This document shows, piece by piece, positions 12,095 to 24,909 of a stretch of DNA of 61,611 nt; the stretch's first letter is position 1; every line of letters starts with the position of its first letter. This DNA comes from Kofleriaceae bacterium (lineage in GTDB: Bacteria; Myxococcota_A; Polyangia; Haliangiales; Haliangiaceae), in assembly GCA_018058095.1 (NCBI GenBank), contig JAGPCO010000033.1:1-61611 (forward strand), in the 5' to 3' direction. The position numbers and the translations under genes were made by a program. Under the pieces are notes generated by a model. It saw only the letters and a program-made list of their open reading frames with translations, searched no databases and was not told where the DNA came from.

Positions 12095-13206
12095 GGCAAC
12101 CCTCGATGCCCAGCCCCGGTCCAACCGTCGTGTCGCCCTCGCCCGCCGCCTTTGCTCCTGGCCCTGGCCCGCGCCGTCGCCGGTCCTGGCCCGCCGCCTC
12201 CCTCGTCCTGATCGTCCTCGGCAGCCTGGTGGCCGGACCGGCCGCGGCGCAGAAGGCGCCGGCCGACGACGACGCGGCCAAGCCGGCGGCACAGCGCCGG
12301 CGCGTGGTCGATCGCGTCGTCGCCGTGGTCGGCGAGGCCATCGTCCTGCAGAGCGAGCTGCGCCGGCGCGCCCTGCCGGCCCTGGCCGACGCCGCCCAGA
12401 TCACCGACCCCAAGGAGCGGGCCCGCCGCGCCAGCAAGCTGTACGGGCAGATCCTCGACGAGATGATCAACGAGGAGCTGATGCTGCAGGCCGCGGTTGA
12501 GGCCAAGATCGAGATCGAGCCGGCCGAGGTCGACGCCGCCATCGACGGCATCAAGAGTCAGAACAAGCTCGACGACGCCGGCCTGGCCGCCGCGCTGGCC
12601 CAGCAGGGCATGTCGATGAGCCAGTACAAGGCCGAGGTGCTGCGCCCGCAGCTGCTCCGGCTGCGGGCGGTCAACCAGCTGGTCCGGCCGCGGGTCAACG
12701 TCACCGACGAGGACGTGCGCGGGCGCTACGATCAGATGCTGCGGCGGTCGGAGTCGGTCAGCGCGGTCCGCCTGGCCCACATCCTCATCCGCGTCGGCGA
12801 CAACCCGAGCGAGCAGGCGGTGGCCGCGGCCAAGGACAAGGCGGCCCAGGCCATCGCCCGGGTCCGCGCCGGCGAGGCCTTCGCCGACGTGGCGGCGGCG
12901 ATGTCCGACGACGAGGGCACCAAGGCCAGCGCCGGCGAGCTCGGCTGGTTCGAGCGTGGCGCCATCAGCCCGGAGTGGGAGGCGGTGGTGTTCACGATGG
13001 AGAAGGGCGACGTGCGCGGCCCGATCAGCGGTCCGCAGGGCCTGCACGTGTTCTACGTGCCGGAGATCAAGCGGACCGAGATCAAGCCGTTCGACGACCT
13101 CAAGGCCCAGCTCAAGGAGGAGCTGCTGCGCCGCGAGATGGACAAGCAGACGACGACCTGGCTCACCGAGCTGCGCAAGAAGGCGTACATCGAGATCAAG
13201 CTGTAG
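12091..13206 (+). CDS. SurA-like periplasmic chaperone / PPIase
   Basis: 371 residues from GTG at 12091 (ATG at 12106 is an alternative). An Arg-rich n-region and hydrophobic stretch ending GPAAAQ form a signal peptide for the periplasm. VVDRVVAVVGEAIVLQSEL is the classic SurA N-terminal opening. One parvulin domain spans about residues 225-335 (RLAHILIRVG, AGELGWFERGAISPEW, GLHVFYV). SurA of E. coli has two parvulin domains, so this is a one-domain version. It likely guides beta-barrel proteins across the periplasm, as does the lipoprotein encoded just upstream. Confidence 0.9.
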   Translation: MRQPSMPSPGPTVVSPSPAAFAPGPGPRRRRSWPAASLVLIVLGSLVAGPAAAQKAPADDDAAKPAAQRRRVVDRVVAVVGEAIVLQSELRRRALPALADAAQITDPKERARRASKLYGQILDEMINEELMLQAAVEAKIEIEPAEVDAAIDGIKSQNKLDDAGLAAALAQQGMSMSQYKAEVLRPQLLRLRAVNQLVRPRVNVTDEDVRGRYDQMLRRSESVSAVRLAHILIRVGDNPSEQAVAAAKDKAAQAIARVRAGEAFADVAAAMSDDEGTKASAGELGWFERGAISPEWEAVVFTMEKGDVRGPISGPQGLHVFYVPEIKRTEIKPFDDLKAQLKEELLRREMDKQTTTWLTELRKKAYIEIKL

Positions 13207-13377
13207 GCGCTGGGCCGACATCGGCGTGGCGGGTGATCACCCACCACGCCGCCGGGCCCGCCCGTTCTTCCAGGTGCGGTCGACGGCGGCCGACCCCATG
13301 ATGCGATCCGTCGCGACGCCGCGTGCGGTTTTCGCGCTGGCCTACTATCATGGAGAGAACCAGCACCGGAGCGCACC

Positions 13378-13680
13378 TTGGGACAGAACCGTCGCACGGC
13401 CACGCGGCACGAAGTCGATCTCGCCGGCACCCTCCTCGAGGGCGAGACCAGCTCGGAGATCCGCGTCCTCAACCTGTCGCTCGGCGGCGCCTTCCTGGCC
13501 CTCAAGCGGGTGATGGGGGACCGGATCAAGTTCTCGTTTCGCATCCCGACCCTCGAGCAGCCGATCACCACCGAGGGCACCGTGCGCTGGGTCGACGGCA
13601 AGGGGATCGGCGTGCAGTTCGACGGCCTGCGGGCCCAGGATGTATGGGGGCTAGGCAAGTACTTCGAGCAGCTGGCCTAG
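13378..13680 (+). CDS. Small single-domain PilZ protein
   Basis: 100 residues from TTG at 13378, with GGAG six bases upstream. It consists only of a PilZ domain: RTATRHEV carries the RxxxR motif and LNLSLGGAF the (D/N)xSxxG motif, both required for cyclic-di-GMP binding. Single-domain PilZ proteins act as c-di-GMP-responsive adaptors, often in motility or polysaccharide control. It follows the SurA-like gene after 171 bases with no recognisable gene and is followed by a hairpin overlapping its last base. Confidence 0.9.
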   Translation: MGQNRRTATRHEVDLAGTLLEGETSSEIRVLNLSLGGAFLALKRVMGDRIKFSFRIPTLEQPITTEGTVRWVDGKGIGVQFDGLRAQDVWGLGKYFEQLA

Positions 13681-13706
13681 TGCTCCGACGGCTGACGGCG
13701 GAGCAC
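13680..13706 (+). terminator. Hairpin after PilZ gene
   Basis: GTGCTCCG (13680-13687) pairs with CGGAGCAC (13699-13706) across an 11-base loop. The stem begins at the last base of the TAG stop. No T tract follows, and the next gene starts 21 bases on, so it may attenuate or stabilise the mRNA rather than terminate fully. Confidence 0.5.
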
Positions 13707-13727
13707 GCACGGCAGCATGTGAAGGTC

Positions 13728-14957
13728 ATGGCACTAGGCGCCGCCTGGGCCTGCGCGCTGCTGGTGCTGGCGCCCGCCGCCAGCGCCCGACCGACCGCGC
13801 CGGCCGCCACCCGCGCCAGCGAGGTCGTCGTCATGCTCGACCTGCGGCCGGGTGATCCGGCCGCGCTGACCAGCAGCCGGCACGCGCTGCAGGCCGACCT
13901 GGCGCGGGTTGGTGGCCTCGATCCGGAGGTCGGGCCCGAGCTCGACGCCGCGCTGGCCGGCGTCGTCACCGACGGGGCCGAGGTCGCGGCCCGGGCCGAG
14001 CTCGACCGGGCCCGAACGGCGTTTGGCGCGCTGGACTGCGCCGAGGCCCTGCGCGCGGTCGGGCGGGCGCTGCCGGCGCTGGCCGCGCGCCAGGCCAGCG
14101 GCGACGCCGACCTGCTGCCGCTGCGCACCGCCTGGACCTACCGCCTGGTGTGCGCCGATCAGGCGGGCGCGCCGCTGCGCGCCGACGCCATGGCCGCGGC
14201 CGCGCAGCTGCGCACCCTCGGCGCCCACCGCGCCGACGACGTCGGTGTCCCGCCGGCGCTGTGGGATCGCTACCCGGAGATCGACGCCACGCTCGACCGG
14301 GACGTCGTCGCCGTCGCGGTCGAGGTCGCGCCCGAGCTGGCCGGCGCCGAGGTCTGGCTCGACCACCGCCGGGTCGGGCCGGCCCCGCGTCAGGTCTTCG
14401 TCAGCGCCGGTCCGCACGTGCTGGCGGTGGCCGGGCCCAGCGCCGCCGGCGCGCTCGAGTTCACCGCCGGCGCCAGCGCGATGACCGTGACCGTGCCGGC
14501 GGCGCCACGGTTGACGGGGCCGTGGGCCACGCTGGCGGCGCAAGTCGCGGCCTGGCGCGCGGGCGGCCCCGGCCCCACCGGCGCCGAGCTGGGTGCGCTG
14601 CTCGGCGCTACCGGCAGCCGGGTCGTGCTGGTCCTGGCCGGGCAACGCACCGTCGAGATCTGGGCCCGCTCGGCCAAGGTCGGGCCAGCCCGCCGGGTCG
14701 ACCGCGCCGCGATCGACCAGCCGATGGAGCTCGGCGCGGTCATCGTCGACCAGGTCGCCAGCTGGGATCAGCGCGGGCCCGAGGCCGGCGTGGCGCTGCT
14801 GCGCGAAGGGGACCACCCCGCCACCGGCCGCCGGATCGATCCCGTGCGGTGGTGGGTCTACGCCAGCATCATCGGCGCCGCCGCGCTCGGCGCCGTCGCC
14901 ATCTACGCCAGCGAGAGCGCCGAGGACGTCCAGCACATCCGGATCACGGGGCCATGA
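13728..14957 (+). CDS. Predicted secreted or membrane-anchored protein with PEGA-like segment
   Basis: 409 residues from ATG at 13728; GTG at 13719 is also possible. A signal peptide (ACALLVLAPAASA) is followed by a helical Ala-rich region. About residues 200-250 (AEVWLDHRRVGPAPRQVFVSAG followed by HVLAV) resemble a PEGA repeat, a small beta domain common on myxobacterial surface proteins. A C-terminal membrane span (WWVYASIIGAAALGAVAIYA) lies near residues 375-395. No catalytic motif is seen. ATGA overlap with the next gene suggests a coupled envelope pair. I do not recognise a named family. Confidence 0.7.
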   Translation: MALGAAWACALLVLAPAASARPTAPAATRASEVVVMLDLRPGDPAALTSSRHALQADLARVGGLDPEVGPELDAALAGVVTDGAEVAARAELDRARTAFGALDCAEALRAVGRALPALAARQASGDADLLPLRTAWTYRLVCADQAGAPLRADAMAAAAQLRTLGAHRADDVGVPPALWDRYPEIDATLDRDVVAVAVEVAPELAGAEVWLDHRRVGPAPRQVFVSAGPHVLAVAGPSAAGALEFTAGASAMTVTVPAAPRLTGPWATLAAQVAAWRAGGPGPTGAELGALLGATGSRVVLVLAGQRTVEIWARSAKVGPARRVDRAAIDQPMELGAVIVDQVASWDQRGPEAGVALLREGDHPATGRRIDPVRWWVYASIIGAAALGAVAIYASESAEDVQHIRITGP

Positions 14958-16018
14958 CCGACCGGCCCTGGACTCACCTCGGCGCCGCCGTGCGCCGCCG
15001 CGTCGTCACGCTCGTGCTGGTGCTGGCGGCCCTGTTCGGCCTGGCCGCCCCGGCCGCGGCCGAGCGCGTGCTGCCGGTGCGCCGGCACGAGGGCCGCATC
15101 ACCGTGGTGGCCGAGCGTGGCCTCGACAGCACGGCCGACCGCCTGCTCGCCAGCAGCGGCAAGCGGTTGGCCCTGATCGAGGCCGACCTGCCCGGGTTGC
15201 CCCGGCCCGACCACGTCGAGATCCGCGTCGTCGACGACGCCGCCGACATGCAGGCGGTGGCGCCGGACGGGCGGCGGGTGCCGGCGTGGGCGGCCGGGGT
15301 CGCCTTCCCCGACCTCGGGGTGCTCATCGTCGCCCGCACCCGCGGTGGCCAGGTGATCGACGTCGGCGAGACGCTGGCGCACGAGCTGGCCCACCTCGCG
15401 CTCGGCGCCGCGGTCGGCGCGCGCGCCCCGCGCTGGCTGCACGAGGGCTTCGCCTACCAGCACTCGGCCGACTGGTCGTGGGACCGGACCGAGACGCTGG
15501 CGCAGATGGCGTGGGCCGGCAACATCCAGCCGCTCGACGAGCTGGAGCGAACCTTCCCGGCGGCCGAGCTGCCGGCCCAGCGGGCCTACGCCCAGAGCTA
15601 CGACTTCGTCGGCTTCCTGGCCAAGCGCGGCCGCTGGGAGGACCGCGAGGACGACGGCGACCGCTGGCCGTTCCGCCGCTTCCTCGGCCAGCTCGCCGCC
15701 GGGGCCGACCTCGACAGCGCGGCCCGCGCCGCCTTCGGCCGCCCGCTCGAGGCGCTGTACCAGGAGTGGCGCGAGGATCTGCGCCGCCGGTTCTTCCTGC
15801 TGCCGGCCGGGGTGTTCGCGTTCCTGCTGTGGGCGGTGTCGGCCGTGTTGCTGGTCCTGGCCTGGCGCCGCCGCCGCCGGCAGAACCGCGAGCGGCTGGC
15901 GCGGTGGGAGCTGGAGGAGGCCGAGGCCATGGCCCGCCGCGCCGAGCGCGAGCGCGAGCTGGCCCTGCTGGCGCAGCTGCAGACGGTGCCACCGGCGCCG
16001 CCGCGCTGGATGAACTAG
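14954..16018 (+). CDS. Zinc metallopeptidase, MA-type (HEXXH), membrane-anchored
   Basis: 354 residues. ATG at 14954 overlaps the upstream TGA. A signal peptide (LVLVLAALFGLAAPAAAE) is followed by a domain with HELAH at 143-147 and WLHEGFAYQ with Glu164, the two zinc-ligand motifs of the gluzincin peptidase_MA group. A membrane span near 280-302 (FAFLLWAVSAVLLVLAW) and an Arg/Glu-rich tail follow, so the catalytic domain faces outward and the tail inward. The substrate is unknown. TAG at 16016-16018 is also the start of a repeat element. Confidence 0.85.
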   Translation: MTDRPWTHLGAAVRRRVVTLVLVLAALFGLAAPAAAERVLPVRRHEGRITVVAERGLDSTADRLLASSGKRLALIEADLPGLPRPDHVEIRVVDDAADMQAVAPDGRRVPAWAAGVAFPDLGVLIVARTRGGQVIDVGETLAHELAHLALGAAVGARAPRWLHEGFAYQHSADWSWDRTETLAQMAWAGNIQPLDELERTFPAAELPAQRAYAQSYDFVGFLAKRGRWEDREDDGDRWPFRRFLGQLAAGADLDSAARAAFGRPLEALYQEWREDLRRRFFLLPAGVFAFLLWAVSAVLLVLAWRRRRRQNRERLARWELEEAEAMARRAERERELALLAQLQTVPPAPPRWMN

Positions 16019-16102
16019 CAGGACGCTGACAAACGCGGCGCAGCCGCGGTTGCCGCGACCTGGCCCGTGCCCGTGCCCGTGCCCGTGCCCGTGCCCGTGC
16101 CC
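16019..16102 (+). repeat. TAGCAGG hairpin / (CCCGTG)6 element, copy C
   Basis: After the peptidase TAG: CAGG (16019-16022), stem CAAACGCGGC (16030-16039) with GCCGCGGTTG (16043-16052, one mismatch) around a GCA loop, CCTG (16059-16062), then six CCCGTG units (16064-16099). It has the same layout and orientation relative to the gene as copy A. Confidence 0.85.
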
Positions 16103-16123
16103 GAGTTCGGGCGGTCAGGCGCC

Positions 16124-16169
16124 CGGTCGAAATAGAAGGCCCGTGGGCAGGTTCGTCCTGCCCACGGGC
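16124..16169 (-). terminator. Intrinsic terminator of the RbfA-like gene
   Basis: A perfect 13-bp stem GCCCGTGGGCAGG (16139-16151) / CCTGCCCACGGGC (16157-16169) with a five-base loop lies two bases past the minus-strand stop. On the transcript it is followed by CTTCTATTTC (16129-16138), a modest U-rich tract. Unlike the TAGCAGG elements this is a conventional terminator. Confidence 0.75.
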
Positions 16170-16170
16170 G

Positions 16171-16518
16171 TCAGCGGTCGTCGTCCGCCGCCACCGGGTC
16201 GATGCGGAACACCAGCTCGGGCACGCGGCGCCGGGACACCTCGGCGGCCACCTCCTGACGCAGCTCGTCGGCCGCCTCGCGCAGCCGGGCGTAGGCGGCG
16301 TCGAGGTCGACGCCGCGCCGGCTCGGCGCGAGGATGGCCAGCACGCGCGACGCGCTGGGGGCGGGCACCACGGTGACCAGCACCAGCTCGTCGACCACGG
16401 GGTCGTCGAGCTCGGCCAGCGCGTAGTGAAGTGCATCGAACACCTGGCGGCAGACCTGCAGATCCTTGCGGTCGGGGGCACCGCGACGGTCTTGGGCCTT
16501 GGCCCTGGATCGGTCCAT
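16171..16518 (-). CDS. RbfA-like ribosome-binding factor domain protein
   Basis: 115 residues from ATG at 16518, with AGGA just upstream. CRQVFDALHYALAEL, DDPVVDELVLVTVVPAPSAS, then LREAADELRQEVAAEVSRRR and VPELVFRID follow the RbfA (KH-like) pattern, including the characteristic ending R-x-VPEL-F-x-D. RbfA binds the 30S subunit during late 16S rRNA maturation. Normally rbfA lies beside infB, nusA and truB; here it stands alone, so it may be a paralogue. The N-terminal basic stretch MDRSRAKAQDRRGAPDRKD is typical of rRNA-binding tails. Confidence 0.65.
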   Translation of the reverse strand: MDRSRAKAQDRRGAPDRKDLQVCRQVFDALHYALAELDDPVVDELVLVTVVPAPSASRVLAILAPSRRGVDLDAAYARLREAADELRQEVAAEVSRRRVPELVFRIDPVAADDDR

Positions 16519-16528
16519 GAGTCCTCGT

Positions 16529-16548
16529 GCGATCGCCGAGGCGATCGC
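16529..16548. promoter_or_regulatory. GCGATCGC double palindrome upstream of RbfA-like gene
   Basis: GCGATCGCC-GA-GGCGATCGC is a 20-bp palindrome with two GCGATCGC-type cores, 10 bases before the start codon. It could be an operator or a 5' untranslated hairpin near the ribosome-binding site. Function is not shown by the sequence. Confidence 0.35.
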
Positions 16549-16854
16549 GCCACGGGGGAACGTGCGGGGTGAACGTGCGCGCCAGGCGGTGGGCGCCGCG
16601 GCGTGACGGCGCGGCGCACGCCGCACCCCGATCCCGGGGCCCGGCGCACGACCACACCACGCCACGCGCAGCGACGCTCACGCGCCCGGCGGGCGCACGA
16701 CTACGTGGGGAGGAGACAGCGGGGCGACATGACGGACCTCCCGCCAGCGGACCCGACCGCAGCGGTCGGCCAGCACCAGGGTGGAGTGTTTCCCTTTTGC
16801 AGCACGCGACCGCGGCGGTCAAGCACATTCCGGAGTCGGGCCGCGCGCGCCGGC
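16549..16854. other. Gene-free stretch between divergently read or unrelated units
   Basis: About 300 bases. It contains a GGAGGAG motif at about 16709-16716 followed 13 bases later by ATG (16730), but the resulting frame soon runs antisense through the kinase-like gene and has no recognisable product. I see no RNA gene or repeat here. It likely holds the promoter for the RbfA-like gene and the end of the kinase-like transcript. Confidence 0.4.
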
Positions 16855-17534
16855 TCAGCTCGTGGTCACCAGGCGGATCTCGAACACGCAGCCGACATCG
16901 GTGGTGATGGCTGCGTCGACCCGGCCGCCCCAGCTGTCGACCACCACCGCCATGGCCTCGACCACCGCACCGTCCCCGACGCCCGCGCCGTTGTCGCCGA
17001 TGCTGATGACCACCGCGTCGGCCTCGGCCCGAGTCCGGACCGACAGCGCGCTGCCCGGGGCCGCTGCCGCCGAGTGCGCCGACACCAGCACCGCGCGGGC
17101 CACCACCAGGGCCAGCGCCCCACGCTCGGCCCGGGCCGGCGGCGTCACGCCCAGATCGACCAGCAGCTCGACCTTGTCGCCGATGCGGTGGCTGGCCAGG
17201 TGCACGCCGATCTCGACGACCTCGCCGACCGCGGTCGGGCTCGGCGGCGCGCCCAGCCCGATCAGCGCGGCGCGCAGGTCCTCGATGCGGCGCGCCGCGG
17301 TCGTCGCCTCGAAGTAGGCCGACGCCAGGTCCTGGCGCAGGCCGCCGAGCGCCTTCCACGGGTACGGCGTCGGCCCGGTCGACGCCGCGACGTGGCGATC
17401 GAGGTGGTCGATCACCAGCGCCAGACGGTCGCGCGCGCCGCTGACCGGCGCCGCCAGATCCAGCACCAGCTCGGCCGCGACCGCGCCGGCCAGCTCGGCC
17501 AGCGCGACCTGCTGGCTCTTGCCGCCCTCGCCCC

Positions 17535-17538
<4 letters not shown>
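16855..17538 (-). CDS. Degenerate sensor-kinase-like protein (HATPase remnants)
   Basis: 227 residues from GTG at 17538, overlapping the upstream TGA (GTGA). The N-terminal helical part (about 10-90) resembles a dimerisation region but shows no HE-x-N/R-x-L phosphoacceptor box. The C-terminal part has ADAVVISIGDNGAGVGD, a G1-like ATP lid strand, and ends GCVFEIRLV as HATPase_c domains do. The N-box Asn (ERGALALVVARAVLVS) and the GxGLGL G2 box are missing, so kinase activity is doubtful. It closes the operon that starts at rpoN and encodes PTS-Ntr proteins; a non-catalytic partner or phosphatase-like role is inference. Confidence 0.6.
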
Positions 17539-20446
<2,908 letters not shown>

Positions 20447-20450
<4 letters not shown>

Positions 20451-22219
20451 GTCGGCCGTCCCGGCAGGCCGCGGGTGGCCGCGAACTCCTCGACCGCGGC
20501 GCGGACCTCGTCGGCGGTCGGCAGCATGAGGATGCGCTCGACCAGGGCGCGGGCGTCGGCGGCGGAGAAGCCACGCACCGCCGCCTTGACCTCGGGGATC
20601 GAGACCGCGCTCATCGACAGGTCACACAGGCCCAGCCCGACCAGCACGGGCGCCAGCATGGGGTCGCCGGCCAGCTCGCCGCACACCGAGGCCGGGATGC
20701 CGGCGGCCCGGGCCGCGGCACCGACGGTGCCGAGCAGGCGGAGCAGCGCCGGGTGCAGCGGCTCGTACAGGTACGACACGTACTCGTTCACGCGGTCGAC
20801 CGCCATCGTGTACTGGATGAGGTCGTTGGTGCCGATCGAGAAGAAGTCGACCTCGCGGGCCAGGATGTCGGCGATGAGGGCCGACGACGGCATCTCGATC
20901 ATGATGCCGATGGGCACGTCGGCGCGGAAGATCGCCCCCTCGGCGGTCAGCTCGGCGCGGACGTCGTCGAGCACGGCGCGCACCGCGCGCAGCTCGGCCA
21001 CGCCGGAGATCATCGGGAACATCAGGCGGAGCGGGCCGTGCACCGCCGCCCGCAGGAGGCCACGCAGCTGGGCCCGGAACAGGCCGCGCCCGAGGTCGTT
21101 GAGGCACAGGCGGATCGAGCGCAGCCCGAGCGCCGGGTTGGCCTCGTCGAGCGCGGCCTCCTCGAGGAACCCGGCCAGCTTGTCGGCGCCGAGGTCGAAG
21201 GTGCGGATCGTGACCGGCCGCCCGCCCAGCTTGCCGAGGATGTCGACCGCGGCCTGGTAGTGGGTCTGCTCGTCGGGCAGCTCGTCGGACACCATGTACA
21301 GGAACTCGGTCCGGACCAGGCCGACCCCGATCGCGCCGTACTCGACCGCGGCGGCGGCCTCGTCGGGTCCGTCCAGGTTGGCCAGCAAGTTGACGGTGAC
21401 CCCGTCGAGGGTGACCGCCGGCAGATCGCGCTGGCCGCGCAGGGCCAACCCGGCCGCGACCTGGCGCCGCTGCGCGTCGCGATAGCGCCCGACCGTGGCC
21501 GCGGTCGGGTTGACCACCACCACCCCCGACGCGCCGTCGACGATGAGCAGGTCGTCCTCCTCGACCACCTCGGTGATGTCCTCGAGCCCGACCACGGCCG
21601 GGAGTTCGTGGGCGCGGGCGATGATCGCGGTGTGCGAGGTCTTGCCGCCGGCGTCGGTGATGAGGCCGGCCACCGCCGCCTTGTGCAGCTGGGCCGCGTC
21701 CATCGGCGACAGGTCGTACGCGACGACGACCGCGTCGGGCGGCGGCGCGAAGGCCAGGTCCTCGCGCCCGAGCAGGTTGCGCAAGATACGCTCGAACACG
21801 AACTCGACGTCGGTCTTGCGCTCGCTGAGGTACTCGTCCTCGATGCTCTGGAACACGACGAGGATGTCGTCGACCGCCTTGCGCAGGCCCCACTCGGCGC
21901 AGATCAGCTCGGCCTGGATGTAGCCCTTGGCCGCCACCACCAGGTGCTCGTCGTGGAGCATCAGCTGGTGGGCCTCGATGATGTGGTAGTCGGTCTCGTC
22001 CTCCGAGGCCAGCTTGGCCTTGACCTTGGCCAGCTGCCGGTCCGAGGCGGTGATGGCGCGGTCGAGCCGCTCGAGCTCGGCCTCGACCTCGTCGGCGGCG
22101 ACGTGGTGGCGTGGGGCCTTGAGGGTGTCGCGGCCAACCAGGTAGGCCCGGCCGATGGCGATCCCGGCCGAGACCGGGATGCCCGAGCGGAGCATCTCGC
22201 CGCGCAGGTCCTCGCTCAT
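20447..22219 (-). CDS. ptsI: PTS enzyme I (PEP-protein phosphotransferase)
   Basis: 590 residues; ATG at 22219 overlaps the HPr stop (ATGA). Phosphohistidine His196 lies in GGKTSHTAIIARAHELPAVVG-type sequence (positions 191-210), and the PEP-binding barrel carries RTEFLYM, GTNDLIQYTMAVDR and SVCGELAGDP. It phosphorylates HPr from phosphoenolpyruvate in the cytoplasm. Length is normal for classical enzyme I (about 575); there is no GAF domain, so it is not the PtsP form. With only HPr and EIIA-Ntr around it and no sugar EIIBC, it probably feeds a regulatory rather than a transport phosphorelay. Confidence 0.96.
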
Positions 22220-22497
22220 CGCTCCTCGCCGAACCGATCGCCGATCAGCTGGGCCAGCGCGGCGACGGCCTCGTCGGCGCGTGGGCCGCGGGCGCGGATG
22301 GTGACGACCGAGCCCTTGGACGCGACCAGCATGAGCACGCCCATGATGCTCTTGCCGTTGACCTCGTGCCCATCCTTGCCGAGGGTGATGTCACACCCCG
22401 CGTACTTGGCGGCCAGCTGCACGAACTTGGTGGCGGCCCGCGCGTGCAGGCCGAGCTCGTTGATGATGGTCAGGGTCCGCTCGGCTGCCTCGGCCAT
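22216..22497 (-). CDS. ptsH: HPr phosphocarrier protein (PTS-Ntr type)
   Basis: 93 residues from ATG at 22497 with GGAG four bases upstream. GLHARAA carries the phospho-His (His18), and NGKSIMGVLML carries the regulatory Ser50 that HprK phosphorylates. Having both sites together with an hprK gene two genes upstream implies dual control: His phosphorylation by enzyme I and Ser phosphorylation by HprK. One base separates it from rapZ and four bases overlap with ptsI. Confidence 0.96.
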   Translation of the reverse strand: MAEAAERTLTIINELGLHARAATKFVQLAAKYAGCDITLGKDGHEVNGKSIMGVLMLVASKGSVVTIRARGPRADEAVAALAQLIGDRFGEER

Positions 22498-22498
22498 G

Positions 22499-23338
22499 TC
22501 ACTCCCCCCGATCGACGTCGCGATGGCGGACCAGCAGCTCCCACTCGTCGCCGAGCCGCCGCCGCAGCTCTTCGACCAGCGCCACCGAACGGTGGCGCCC
22601 CCCCGTACACCCGATGGCGATGGTGACGTACAGCTTGCCCTCCTTCTGGAACTGCGGCAGCGCGAAGCGGAGCAGCCGTTCGATGTGCCCGGTCAACTCG
22701 TCGCCCTCGGCCGAACCGAGCACGAAACGGGCCACCTCGGGGTCGCGCCCGTCGAGGTGGGTCAGGGCCGGCTCGAAGTACGGGTTGGGCAGGAAGCGGA
22801 CGTCGAACACCAGGTTGAACTCGACCGGCAGGCCGTGCTTGAAGCCGAACGAGACGATGGTCACCGCCAGCTTGCCGTCGCGCCCGTACCGGTCCTGGAT
22901 GATGGCCTTGAGCTGGTGGGTCGTGAGGTTGGAGGTGTCGACCACCATCGCCCCGTGCCGCATCTCGCCCATGATCTCGCGGTCGCGCCGGATGCCCTCG
23001 CTGACCTCGCCGCCCGACAGCGGGTGACGGCGCCGGGTCTCGGAGAAGCGGCGCAGCAGCGCCTCGTCGCCGGCGTCGAGGAACAGCACCTCGAGCCGGT
23101 GCCCGACCGCGCGCAGCTGGGCCAGCTGGCCACGCCAGTCGGACAGGTGCCGGCGCTGGCGGGCATCGATGGCGATGGCCAGCTTGTCGCAATCGCCGGC
23201 CTGGGCCATGTGCTCGACCAGCGCCACCACGAACGGCACCGGGATGTTGTCGACGCAGTAGAACTCGATGTCCTCGAGCGCGCGCAGGGCGGTGCTCTTG
23301 CCCGCGCCCGACAGGCCGGTGACGATGACGATCTGCAT
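22499..23338 (-). CDS. rapZ: RapZ-type nucleotide-binding protein
   Basis: 279 residues. Walker A GLSGAGKST lies at 8-16, followed by EDIEFYCVDNIP, and the C-terminal half has SFGFKHGLP, DVRFLPNPYF and GCTGGRHRSV, all hallmarks of RapZ (YvcJ/YhbJ). In E. coli RapZ binds small RNAs GlmZ/GlmY and controls GlmS; in other bacteria the role is less clear. It sits between hprK and the HPr gene, two bases from hprK and one from HPr, as in many rpoN clusters. Start ATG at 23338. Confidence 0.95.
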   Translation of the reverse strand: MQIVIVTGLSGAGKSTALRALEDIEFYCVDNIPVPFVVALVEHMAQAGDCDKLAIAIDARQRRHLSDWRGQLAQLRAVGHRLEVLFLDAGDEALLRRFSETRRRHPLSGGEVSEGIRRDREIMGEMRHGAMVVDTSNLTTHQLKAIIQDRYGRDGKLAVTIVSFGFKHGLPVEFNLVFDVRFLPNPYFEPALTHLDGRDPEVARFVLGSAEGDELTGHIERLLRFALPQFQKEGKLYVTIAIGCTGGRHRSVALVEELRRRLGDEWELLVRHRDVDRGE

Positions 23339-23340
23339 GG

Positions 23341-24397
23341 CTACTCGGCCGCCTCCAGCTCGGCGCCGGCGAGGGGCGCCGGCTCGACCTCGGCCTGGCC
23401 CGGGTGCGTCAGCGCGTGACCGAGGCGGCCGGTCAGCTCGCGCGCCGAGTGCCGGCCACGCGCCTTGAGCAGCTGGTTGCGCGCGGCCACCTCGAGCAGC
23501 GTCGCCAGGTCTCGCCCGGGCCGCACCGGCAGGCGCAGCATCGGCACCGACACCCCGAGGACGTCGAGCTGGGGGTCGTCGATGCCGAGGCGATCGTAGC
23601 TGTCGGCGTCGTTCCACTCGACCAGCTCGACCACGAGCTCGACCCGCTTGGTGTCGCGCACCGCCGACACCCCGAACAGGTCCTGGATGTTGATGATGCC
23701 GAGCCCCCGGATCTCCATGTGGTGGCGGATGAGCCCGACCCCGGCGCCGATCACCACGTCGCCGCGCCGCCACACGTCGACCACGTCGTCGGCGACCAGG
23801 CGGTGGCCGCGCACGACCAGGTCGAGCGCCGTCTCCGACTTGCCGATGCCGCTCTGGCCCAGCACCAGCAGGCCAACCCCGAGCACGTCGACCAGCACGC
23901 CGTGGACCTCGGTCCGGGCCGCCAGGCGGTCGCCCATCCACCCGGTCGCGCCGACGATGAAGTCGGCGGTCGTGAGCGAGGTCGTGACCAGGGGCACCCG
24001 CTCGGCCTCACACGCGCGGACCAGGTCGGGCACCGGCGGCAAGCCGCGGCAGACGACGACGCAGGCCGGGCGGCTGGCCATGACCGTGCCCAGCCCGAGC
24101 GCGCGGGCGCTGGCCGGCGCGGCCGCCAGGTAGTCGATCTCGGTGCCGCCGAGGACCAGGACCCGACCTGAATGCAGCTGCTCGGGGTAGCCGGCCAGGG
24201 CCAGGCCAGGCTTCTGGATGCGCGGCACCTTGATGACGTTGCCGTGGCCGGCCGCGCCGGCGACCAGGCTCAGCGCCAGCGCCGGCGCGTCGACCAGCTG
24301 CTGCACCGTGATCGACGCGGGTGTCCGTGGGCCGCGCAGCGGGGCCACTCCGCCGCCCGGCCCAGGCTCACCGAGCCCACGGCCGCCCACGCCACCG

Positions 24398-24411
<14 letters not shown>
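23341..24411 (-). CDS. hprK: HPr(Ser) kinase/phosphorylase
   Basis: 356 residues from ATG at 24411. The catalytic domain has EVHGVLVDVLGVG (His170), P-loop GQSGIGKSE at 185-193, LVADDVVDV and the signature EIRGLGIINIQDLFG. The N-terminal domain (about 30-160) matches the usual HprK regulatory fold; the first 30 Gly-rich residues are extra. The enzyme phosphorylates and dephosphorylates HPr Ser50 in response to energy state. It overlaps the ptsN end by 14 bases, indicating tight coupling. Presence in Gram-negative bacteria is typical when a truncated PTS is used for regulation. Confidence 0.95.
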
Positions 24412-24859
<448 letters not shown>

Positions 24860-24909
24860 CGGGGCTGCATCGGGGCTAGCTGCGGACGCCTGGGCGACGA
24901 GCCGTCGGC

